Shown here: positions 46,874 through 52,167 of the stretch, piece after piece
Numbering within the stretch: the stretch's first letter is position 1
Layout of the letters: every line of letters begins with the position of its first letter
IMG/VR virus record: IMGVR_UViG_3300015245_000043
Location: 1-52,167 of that record
Direction: 5' to 3' (one strand)
DNA length: 52,167 nt
Source: a virus
Made by a program: the position numbers and the translations under genes
The notes under the pieces: model-generated
Told to the model about the DNA's origin: nothing
The model's input: the letters and a program-made list of their open reading frames with translations, nothing else
Database searches by the model: none

Positions 46874-49111
46874 CTAATCGTCGTCGTCGCCTGCCTCGCC
46901 GGCCGGGTCGAGATAGGTGACGCCGATGCCTCTCTCGACCTTGTCGTCGCGCAGCCATAGGCCGCGCACGCGATGCCGGTACTTCCCTGTCCTGTAGGTC
47001 TGGAACCCCATCTGCTCCATCACGGCGCGGAAGCGGCCGATGCTATGGATGTAGCGGGTGTCGCCGAAGTGGATCGCGTGATAGGAGCGGAAGGCGCTGT
47101 AGAAGTCGTTGACCGTGTCGCCGTTGGCGGCGCCCTCCTTCGGAGCGACGCGCGTGCAGGCGGCTTCGATGAATTCGATCTCCGGCGCGTTGCTGCTGAT
47201 CCAGATCGCCTGCGCGTCGACGCCGGCTCTCGACGGCAGGATGTAGCTGCGGCTGATGACGCCGGAAAGTGCTGAAAGCATGCGGTTTAAGATCCCGCTC
47301 ATCTCTTTTCGATCTGACCAGATCGACGGCCAGGGCGAGTGCTGGCGCTCCTCTCGCTTGTATTGCCGGCGGAATTCCATCACCAGCGCGCGGTCGCGCG
47401 TTCCCTCGCTGAGGTCGGCGGTCGACGGCCAGGAGTTACAGAGGATCACAGGGAAGGTGCAGCAATTGAAGTTCACGTCGTTGACGTACTTCTTGGCGGC
47501 GTTGATCTGCTTGGCCTCGCTGATCATCTTCAAGGGACCGTCGGGTAGCACCGCCTGATAGTTCATGTCGTCGTCGAGAAAGAGCAGCTTGCCCTCTAGC
47601 TCCGAGAGCGCGAAGCGGTCGGTTTTCAGGTTCTCGATCCGGCCGGCTTGCACCGTGCCGGGCGGTAGCATCGCGCGCACGGTCATCAGCAGCCGCGTCT
47701 TGCCGTTGTGGCCGCTGCCCTTGCAGATCAGGTAGCAGCGCGCGTCGCGCCAGGGTGTCAGCGCGTAGCCCATCGCTTCGAGCAGCATGCGCTCGTTGTC
47801 GGCCTGGTCGTAGACGTGCAGCATGCGGCCCGGTCCCTGCCGGACGCTGGTGTCGCCGTTGACGAGCCGCTGCGCGGTCGCGGCGTAGTCGTCATCGCCA
47901 GCGCGCACGATGTAGTAGGTCTCGCTGAGGACATCGGCGAAGGCGGCGTCGAAACGCGGGCAGACGCTTCGCGGATCGTAGTCGACATCGCAGCAGTAGG
48001 TGAGCAGGTCATCGGGATCGTGCGGCTTGAAGATGATGCCGCCATCGGCGGTCGAGATCAGGATCGTGCCGTTGGCGAGATTGAGGATCGGGCGCAGCGC
48101 CATCTCCGGCCGCAGCAGCGGTGAGAGCCGGTCGTGTACTTCGGCTTCGAGCAAGCCCATCGCTTGCGTGACGGCGGTGTTCACGTTCTGCGGCCTGGCG
48201 TCGCCGATGCTCATCATCAGCGCCGGTTGATCGAGCGCGACGTGCTGCATGTCCTTCTTGATCAGGTTGGCGTCGATCCGGTCCCAGGCTTTGCCGCCGT
48301 AGCGCCACCAGGCGGCGTTGTGGAAGGCGAGCTTGCCGAGACCGTAGAGACCGCGCACGGCATCGGCCAGGCGGCGCGGGACATCGTAGGTCCGGTCCAT
48401 GTCGCGCCGTAGCTGCTCGAATGTCATCTGCTTGCGGAGGGTTTTCAGGCTGATCCCGGTCGCGCCCTTGATCCGGTGCAGGAGATCGTCGACCTGGACA
48501 GGCGTCAGGCTGGCGTCGACGATGGCGGTGATCGCCGTCGCGCAGTCGTCGACCGTGCTGTCGGCCGCCAGCAGATCGACGGCGCCGCCGATCTCGACGT
48601 AGCCTGGCGCCGTCGGCGCGACTAGCTCGACCGGCGGCGGGTTGACTTCTACGTCAACCTCGTCGTCGTGATCGAAGTCGAGGTCGTAGATCAGCGTGCA
48701 GCGCCCGCCGCTCTCCTCCCAGGCTTGCTGCGCCAGCCAGCGAAAGCCGACGTGACAGTGAGCCGGATCGATCCCCTGCCATAGCCTGTCGGCGGTCTCG
48801 ACCGCCTTCGGGTCGCTGCTCCATTGGCCGCACCAATCGAGCCAGGCGGCATAACCCTCGCCGCTCTTGGCGGTCGCGGCAACGATGGCATGGCCCATCG
48901 TCACCCAATACTCGCGCGAGCGCGGATCGTTCGGCCGGATCGGCAGGTAGCGCAGCGCCTCGACGACGGCGTCAATCGAGGAAGCGAGGAGATCGCCGGA
49001 CGGCGGCGCGTGACCGTTCGCCTTGGTCGGCTTGCGCGGGCGCTGTAGCGGGACGTAGTCGATCGCGCGGAGCGCGGCGGCGATCCTACCAGTGATCGGC
49101 GAGTTGCTCAT
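46874..49111 (-). CDS. D5-type primase-helicase (helicase chain)
   Basis: This 745-residue protein is counted from the ATG at 49111 (MSNSPITGRIAAAL), with AGGA 9 bases upstream. The N-terminal part holds a PriCT-2-like domain (YWVTMGHAIVAATAKSGEGY, WLDWCGQWSS). The superfamily 3 ATPase occupies about residues 450-600: ICKGSGHNGKTRLLMTV is Walker A, LLFLDDDMNY is Walker B, and ILCNSWPSTADLSEGTRDRA carries the sensor residues. The C terminus has a winged-helix region. It would unwind the origin and partner the separate Prim-Pol product encoded upstream, whose gene end overlaps by 26 bases. Confidence 0.87.
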   Translation of the reverse strand: MSNSPITGRIAAALRAIDYVPLQRPRKPTKANGHAPPSGDLLASSIDAVVEALRYLPIRPNDPRSREYWVTMGHAIVAATAKSGEGYAAWLDWCGQWSSDPKAVETADRLWQGIDPAHCHVGFRWLAQQAWEESGGRCTLIYDLDFDHDDEVDVEVNPPPVELVAPTAPGYVEIGGAVDLLAADSTVDDCATAITAIVDASLTPVQVDDLLHRIKGATGISLKTLRKQMTFEQLRRDMDRTYDVPRRLADAVRGLYGLGKLAFHNAAWWRYGGKAWDRIDANLIKKDMQHVALDQPALMMSIGDARPQNVNTAVTQAMGLLEAEVHDRLSPLLRPEMALRPILNLANGTILISTADGGIIFKPHDPDDLLTYCCDVDYDPRSVCPRFDAAFADVLSETYYIVRAGDDDYAATAQRLVNGDTSVRQGPGRMLHVYDQADNERMLLEAMGYALTPWRDARCYLICKGSGHNGKTRLLMTVRAMLPPGTVQAGRIENLKTDRFALSELEGKLLFLDDDMNYQAVLPDGPLKMISEAKQINAAKKYVNDVNFNCCTFPVILCNSWPSTADLSEGTRDRALVMEFRRQYKREERQHSPWPSIWSDRKEMSGILNRMLSALSGVISRSYILPSRAGVDAQAIWISSNAPEIEFIEAACTRVAPKEGAANGDTVNDFYSAFRSYHAIHFGDTRYIHSIGRFRAVMEQMGFQTYRTGKYRHRVRGLWLRDDKVERGIGVTYLDPAGEAGDDDD

Positions 49112-49748
49112 CGGTGACCGTCCTAACGTGTTCTGCGAGCAGGTCCGTGAGGGTCGGTCGACCGTTGACCGCATGCCAGGTGTAGGGCTTGCCGGTTTTG
49201 GGGTGAATGCCCTCGATGACGAATTGCTGACCGACGCCTAGAAGCTCGACCGCTGAGGTCTGTCCGGTGAAGGCGTTGGCGAATGCCTGGCGCTCTTTCT
49301 TGCGCGCGGTCGCCGGCCGGAACGGGACCAGGAAGCCAGGCGGGCGCCCGATCCTGATGCCGCAGCCGGCGTCGACGATGAACGGCAGCAGCGAGTTATA
49401 CACAGCCTGCGCGAACGTCTCGTCGAGCGTGTCGACATCGATGGCGTGGATATGTCGAGAATTCAAGCCGATGCCGTATGGCTCCGACGACATGCTGTTA
49501 TGCCACTTGACAAGTGTTTCACGTGAAACATCGGCGTGCGTCCATCCCTTGAAGCCGATCCAGCCGTCGGCCAGGCGCAGGCCCGGTATCTTCCCTAGCT
49601 TGTCGGCGGTGATGTTCGGCCCGGCGTCGACGGAGATCGGCGCGCCCGGCGGGATGATGGGAAGCAGGTCCGAAGTGTGACCGAGATCGGCCCATTTCAT
49701 GAACCGATTGACGGCAGGATCGAATTCAGCTACGGGAATGTAGGCCAT
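49086..49748 (-). CDS. Prim-Pol family primase/polymerase (primase chain)
   Basis: This 220-residue protein resembles the AEP-type bifunctional primase/polymerase domain. GIGLNSRHIHAIDVDTLDET carries the D-x-D catalytic pair, then IRIGRPPGFLVPFRPAT and the TSAVELLGVGQQFVIEGIHP block with the conserved His near residue 180. Many phages fuse this domain to a D5 helicase; here it is a separate upstream gene. The start has GAGGT at 6 bases. It would make primers for phage replication. Confidence 0.82.
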   Translation of the reverse strand: MAYIPVAEFDPAVNRFMKWADLGHTSDLLPIIPPGAPISVDAGPNITADKLGKIPGLRLADGWIGFKGWTHADVSRETLVKWHNSMSSEPYGIGLNSRHIHAIDVDTLDETFAQAVYNSLLPFIVDAGCGIRIGRPPGFLVPFRPATARKKERQAFANAFTGQTSAVELLGVGQQFVIEGIHPKTGKPYTWHAVNGRPTLTDLLAEHVRTVTDEQLADHW

Positions 49749-49782
49749 GACATACCTCGTCGTTGGTCACCTGACACTTCCT

Positions 49783-49794
49783 GGTCGCAATCTC
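49783..49794 (-). promoter_or_regulatory. Partial cassette GAGATTGCGACC upstream of the primase
   Basis: Twelve of the 13 cassette bases occur on the minus strand, 35 bases before the primase start. They are not followed by an ATG here; the real ribosome binding site is nearer the start. Confidence 0.45.
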
Positions 49795-49805
49795 GGAATA
49801 GTCAG

Positions 49806-49837
49806 GACAGCGCCCGCCCTCCCAGGCGGGCGTTGTC
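49806..49837 (-). terminator. Strong hairpin before primase operon
   Basis: GACAGCGCCCGCC (49806-49818) pairs with GGCGGGCGTTGTC (49825-49837) through 13 bp with one G-U type pair and a 6-base loop. It follows the minus-strand gene ending at 49842 and probably insulates it from the primase operon. Confidence 0.55.
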
Positions 49838-49841
49838 GCTT

Positions 49842-50030
49842 TCAGCGGAAGCCGTAGGACTTTGCAGTCGATGCGGCGCTTTTGCGGCCGGCGTCAGATT
49901 GTCGCTTATCAGCAGCGTGAAATTCCTTGGCGACCTTCGCAGGCGGGCAGTCGCCCTTGGCGGCGGCGCGGCCCTTCGGCGTGCTGCACATCGCCATGAA
50001 CCGTCGCTGCGGTGCGGAGGTCGATGGCAT
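49842..50030 (-). CDS. Small basic hypothetical protein (DUF3008-like start)
   Basis: This 62-residue protein begins MPSTSAPQRRFMAMCSTPKG, similar to small phage proteins that start MPxxSxxQRRFM, and is basic throughout, with an AKEFHAADKR centre. Its ATG overlaps the preceding stop (TGATG). Function is unknown; related proteins are often near virion genes. Confidence 0.58.
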   Translation of the reverse strand: MPSTSAPQRRFMAMCSTPKGRAAAKGDCPPAKVAKEFHAADKRQSDAGRKSAASTAKSYGFR

Positions 50031-50395
50031 CAGGCGAAGCCGTAGGCGTTGGCCGGATGCAGAGCCGCGCGTTGCCGTCGGCGGCGCGTCGGCGTGAACA
50101 GTGAATTGATCCCGGCGTCGACGCTCGCGGCTTGCGGCATCGCCAGCGGCGCCGTCAGCGCGGCGGCGTCAGGCCCGGTGATCGTCTGCGCCGTCGGCGC
50201 TGGTGCTGGTGCCGCTGCCGGCGTCGGCTGCGGTATGAAAGCCGCGCCCTCGCCCGGCTGGCCGACGATGGTCTCCGGCCCGCTGACCTTGCGTCGCGCG
50301 AGCAGCGTCTTGCCAGCGGAACCGCCGCGCTCCTGGCCGCCGCCGACACCGCCACGTTGATCTGAGCCGGCTACGTGATCGCGTTCGTAGGCCAT
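50030..50395 (-). CDS. Ala/Pro-rich hypothetical protein
   Basis: This 121-residue protein has a Gly/Ser-rich N-terminal part (AYERDHVAGSDQRGGVGGGQ), a KVSGPETIVGQPGEGAAFIP segment, an Ala/Pro tract and an Arg-rich C terminus (FTPTRRRRQRAALHPANAYG). The minus-strand leader is a 15-base G-rich sequence identical to that of the tail fibre gene, hinting at joint late expression and a virion role. No family is recognised. Confidence 0.55.
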   Translation of the reverse strand: MAYERDHVAGSDQRGGVGGGQERGGSAGKTLLARRKVSGPETIVGQPGEGAAFIPQPTPAAAPAPAPTAQTITGPDAAALTAPLAMPQAASVDAGINSLFTPTRRRRQRAALHPANAYGFA

Positions 50396-50396
50396 C

Positions 50397-50411
50397 TGTC
50401 GACCCCCCGTC
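50397..50411 (-). promoter_or_regulatory. Shared G-rich leader, second copy
   Basis: It is identical to 37675-37689. In both cases a minus-strand ATG follows within two bases, with GGGGGG as ribosome binding site. A CCCGACAC site is close by at 50422-50429. Confidence 0.6.
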
Positions 50412-50453
50412 TGGTCGCGACCCCGACACGCTACTCCGGCCGTCATGGTGTCG

Positions 50454-50489
50454 CAATAAAAATCCCCGCGCCGATCGCTCGACGCGGGG
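50454..50489 (-). terminator. Rho-independent terminator of the one-gene unit
   Basis: On the minus strand CCCCGCG (50489-50483) and CGCGGGG (50470-50464) form a 7-bp G+C stem, followed by ATTTTTATT. This is a textbook terminator 12 bases after the stop of the gene at 50501. Confidence 0.85.
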
Positions 50490-50500
50490 TGATCATGAGA

Positions 50501-51055
50501 TCAGGAATGCTCAACGCCTAACTTCTGGTAGTAACGCCGTTGCTTGTCAAGTTTTCGCAGCGCCGTCTCCGCTCGATTGGCCTTCCGTTGCCAGGCGGTG
50601 ATCCGCTCTAGCACCTGACTGTAGCGATCCTGCCGTAGCTGATCGGCGGTCGCCTTCATCTTCGGCTCGCGTTTCAGCTTGCCGTCGAGCCAACCGGACT
50701 TGACGACATAGTCGATCATCTCGCGCTCTAGGAACGCATGCCGCCCCATGCTGTCGTGCGCCTTCTCGTTAGGGTGAAGGCGCCAATGGCAATGGTGCGA
50801 GACGCTGTGAACGATGCAGCGCCAGCCCTCGTCGGGGTTGACGACGCCGCGATAGATCGACGTGCGACGCCGGCCCGACGTGATCCGCAGCGGTGTCTTG
50901 CGCCGCAGCGGTCGCTTCATGGCGAAGCGGTAGAGCAGCTTGACGGCGGTGATCGCCTCGTCGCCATCGAGCTTAGGCAGAGGTCCGTTCGGCCAGGAGC
51001 CGTTGACCGACGCATAGCGTCGCTCGCCGGCCCGTTGTTGGGTCGCAATCTCCAT
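50501..51055 (-). CDS. Conserved phage hypothetical protein in its own transcription unit
   Basis: This 184-residue protein is counted from the second ATG (51055), which has GGAGA at 6 bases; an ATG at 51061 abuts that site. Features are EITSGRRRTSIYRG-like strands (RITSGRRRTSIYRGVVNPDE), a histidine-rich centre (CIVHSVSHHCHWRLHPNEKA, then GRHAFLEREMIDYVVKSGWL) that could bind metal, and a basic C-terminal helix (ERITAWQRKANRAETALRKL). The block is known from other phages but unassigned. A consensus promoter and a terminator bracket it, so it could be expressed in the lysogen, like a moron. The first codons encode a copy of GGAGATTGCGACC. Confidence 0.7.
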   Translation of the reverse strand: MEIATQQRAGERRYASVNGSWPNGPLPKLDGDEAITAVKLLYRFAMKRPLRRKTPLRITSGRRRTSIYRGVVNPDEGWRCIVHSVSHHCHWRLHPNEKAHDSMGRHAFLEREMIDYVVKSGWLDGKLKREPKMKATADQLRQDRYSQVLERITAWQRKANRAETALRKLDKQRRYYQKLGVEHS

Positions 51056-51105
51056 AGTCATTCTCCACGATTTACAAGAGCAAGCCGCCTCTCGGCGACG
51101 CCTTC

Positions 51106-51134
51106 ATTATACCAGTTCCAATAAACAATGTCAA
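51106..51134 (-). promoter_or_regulatory. Consensus sigma70 promoter
   Basis: On the minus strand TTGACA (51134-51129) and TATAAT (51111-51106) are both perfect and separated by 17 bases. It lies about 50 bases upstream of the gene at 50501-51055 and overlaps the stop of the zinc-binding gene. This is the strongest promoter seen in the window. Confidence 0.9.
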
Positions 51135-51349
51135 CCCACTTGATTTGCTCGCTTTTTCTCTTGCTCTCTTTTGAGGAAGCATTTCCAGCAATCCTCGCGC
51201 CCCGGTGCCATGTCATCTTCGACCTGGTTCTGGCAGAGCGGCCCGGTGTAGAGCCAACGCCCGCACAGGCTGCGCCCCTCGCGGAAGAAGTGTGCCTTGC
51301 GCGCCAGGCCCGGCCAGGCCCATCCGTCAACGCTCGACATTGTCGTCAT
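51131..51349 (-). CDS. Small zinc-binding hypothetical protein
   Basis: This 72-residue protein starts at the ATG at 51349 (or 51340). It contains WAWPGLARKAHFFREGRSLC, GRWLYTGPLC and EDCWKCFLKREQEKKR; the cysteines form two pairs (SLCG..., DCxxC) suitable for zinc. Similar small proteins are frequent in phages infecting varied bacteria and have no fixed role. Its start overlaps the end of the lipoprotein gene. Confidence 0.6.
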   Translation of the reverse strand: MTTMSSVDGWAWPGLARKAHFFREGRSLCGRWLYTGPLCQNQVEDDMAPGREDCWKCFLKREQEKKRANQVG

Positions 51350-51494
51350 TGTTTCCGTTGATCTCGTAGTGCTGATGAACTTCAACGAAGCAGAACATCA
51401 CACAGACCGGCTCGATGAACGGCGTGAAGCGGGCGCTGTTGGCGCCGCAGCCGCTCAGCATCAGCGCTAGTAGCAGCCATCGACAAATTGTCAT
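51327..51494 (-). CDS. Small predicted lipoprotein, paralogue of 1949-2131
   Basis: This 55-residue protein is counted from the ATG at 51494, preceded by GGAGGG. The N terminus (TICRWLLLALMLSGC) is a lipoprotein signal with lipobox LSGC. The mature part has EPVCVMFCFVEVHQHYEING, matching the left-end lipoprotein in the PxCVxxC pattern. It is divergent from the proline-rich gene, whereas at the left end the pair is co-directional. Envelope location is expected; function is unknown. Confidence 0.68.
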   Translation of the reverse strand: MTICRWLLLALMLSGCGANSARFTPFIEPVCVMFCFVEVHQHYEINGNNDDNVER

Positions 51495-51516
51495 CACTCC
51501 CTCCTTCACAACAAGA

Positions 51517-51558
51517 TGTCGGGGGAGTATAGGGTGTTCTGTCGACACCATCCCGACA
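51517..51558. promoter_or_regulatory. Inverted TGTCGGG/CCCGACA pair in divergent promoter region
   Basis: TGTCGGG (51517-51523) and CCCGACA (51552-51558) face each other across 28 bases that include TATACT on the minus strand (51531-51526) and GTCGACAC. The region lies between the lipoprotein (leftward) and proline-rich (rightward) genes, so it probably contains both promoters. No good -35 was found. Confidence 0.45.
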
Positions 51559-51577
51559 ACACAAAGGGAGGCTTCCC

Positions 51578-52123
51578 ATGTCTAGAGGGTTCCTAGCCTA
51601 CATCCTGCCGATCGATAGCGACGCGCTTCCGTCGCATCCGATCGCGCCTGGCGGCCCGCCGCCGATCCCGACGCATCCGATCTTCTATCCGCCGGAGGTC
51701 ACGCATCCGATCGTGATCCCGCCCGACGCGGTCGCGCCCGGCGTGCCGTCGCATCCGATCTATCTGCCGCCGCCTGTGCCGGGCCACCCCATCGTGATCC
51801 CGCCGGAGGCTATCGCGCCTGGCGTGCCGACGCATCCGATCTACATTCCGGCGCCGGCACCAGGTCACCCCATCGTGATCCCGCCCGACGCGATCTCGCC
51901 AGGCTCGCCGTCGCATCCGATCTACATCCCGGTCGAGCCGTCGCATCCGATCGTGCTGCCGCCCGGCGCCGGCCAAGGCGGCATCATCGTCGTGCCGCCG
52001 AGTGATACTGGACAGCCGCCGATCGTCATCCCGGCCAACAAGCTCGAAGCCGTGCGAGCGTTCCTGACCGGCAACCTGCCGCCAGCACCCGGCGGCCCGA
52101 CGCCGTCGCCAGTCAAGCGGTAA
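51578..52123 (+). CDS. Proline-rich repeat protein, paralogue of 1308-1943
   Basis: This 181-residue protein is built of units of about 25 residues: PGHPIVIPPEAIAPGVPTHP followed by IYIPAPA, occurring about four times with variation, then QPPIVIPANKLEAVRAFLTG near the C terminus, where the repeats stop. GGGAGG precedes the ATG. The first residues (MSRGFLAYILP) differ from the repeats. As with the left-end paralogue, no signal peptide is evident. An extended rod or surface-adhesive role is possible; nothing more can be said. Confidence 0.8.
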   Translation: MSRGFLAYILPIDSDALPSHPIAPGGPPPIPTHPIFYPPEVTHPIVIPPDAVAPGVPSHPIYLPPPVPGHPIVIPPEAIAPGVPTHPIYIPAPAPGHPIVIPPDAISPGSPSHPIYIPVEPSHPIVLPPGAGQGGIIVVPPSDTGQPPIVIPANKLEAVRAFLTGNLPPAPGGPTPSPVKR

Positions 52124-52143
52124 CGACCTGAGAGAGCGCCCGC

Positions 52144-52167
52144 CTAGCGGCTGCTCTCGCTGCTCTC
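52144..52167. repeat. 24-bp direct repeat, copy 2, at window end
   Basis: It is identical to 2128-2151. On the minus strand it reads ESSESSR-stop, the C terminus of the gene at 2128-2349, so the next bases beyond the window are probably that gene. Confidence 0.9.

Noticed and set aside
51578-52123. Regularly spaced repeats considered as a CRISPR array
   Set aside because: The repeats are in-frame, degenerate codon repeats of a proline-rich protein with no conserved direct repeat or unique spacers.

Overview
The window is almost entirely one temperate podovirus-like phage genome of high G+C content. Its gene families are typical of phages of Alphaproteobacteria, so a rhizobial or other alphaproteobacterial host is likely (inference from gene families and base composition; no host sequence is identified). 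The tail machinery follows the T7 plan: tubular proteins A and B, a gp13-like and a gp14-like internal protein, and an internal protein with a transglycosylase domain. The portal is large and P22-like. No phage RNA polymerase, holin or endolysin could be recognised.

Layout. Positions 1 to about 1267 do not look like phage: a fragment resembling a fungal GMC oxidoreductase, a frameshifted type II restriction endonuclease and a 5'-truncated DNA methyltransferase, in lower-G+C sequence. From about 1268 the phage begins with a proline-rich protein and a small lipoprotein. Minus-strand genes from 11075 down to 2128 form the early replication operon: a Cro-like regulator, small genes, a RuvC-like protein, an SNF2-type helicase, a split DUF2800 nuclease, a DUF2815 single-strand-binding protein and a family A DNA polymerase. 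The divergent plus-strand operon at 11326-14061 carries the lysogeny genes: XRE repressor, an HTH protein, an unknown and a tyrosine integrase. The 480-base gap at 14062-14541 holds the integrase terminator and a repeat cluster that may be attP. The late operon runs on the minus strand from 37673 to 14542: tail fibre, lipoprotein, small proteins, large terminase, portal, scaffold, capsid, tail tube proteins, internal virion proteins and a giant 2327-residue virion protein.

The right arm is accessory. Two plus-strand clusters of tightly overlapping small genes (37862-41810 and 43153-46852) flank a small-terminase-like gene on the minus strand. Next come a minus-strand primase pair (Prim-Pol, then a D5-type helicase), two small unknowns, a one-gene unit with its own consensus promoter and terminator (50454-51134), a zinc-binding protein, and a second lipoprotein/proline-rich pair that parallels the left-end pair.

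The last 24 bases of the window exactly repeat positions 2128-2151, which encode the C terminus of the gene at 2128-2349. The phage is therefore probably circular in assembly terms, with a unit of about 50 kb, and the first 2.1 kb is an alternative or chimeric path. The most interesting signals are dispersed CCCGACAC sites in intergenic regions, a 13-base ribosome-binding cassette copied before several genes, the isolated one-gene unit, and the paired proline-rich/lipoprotein modules.
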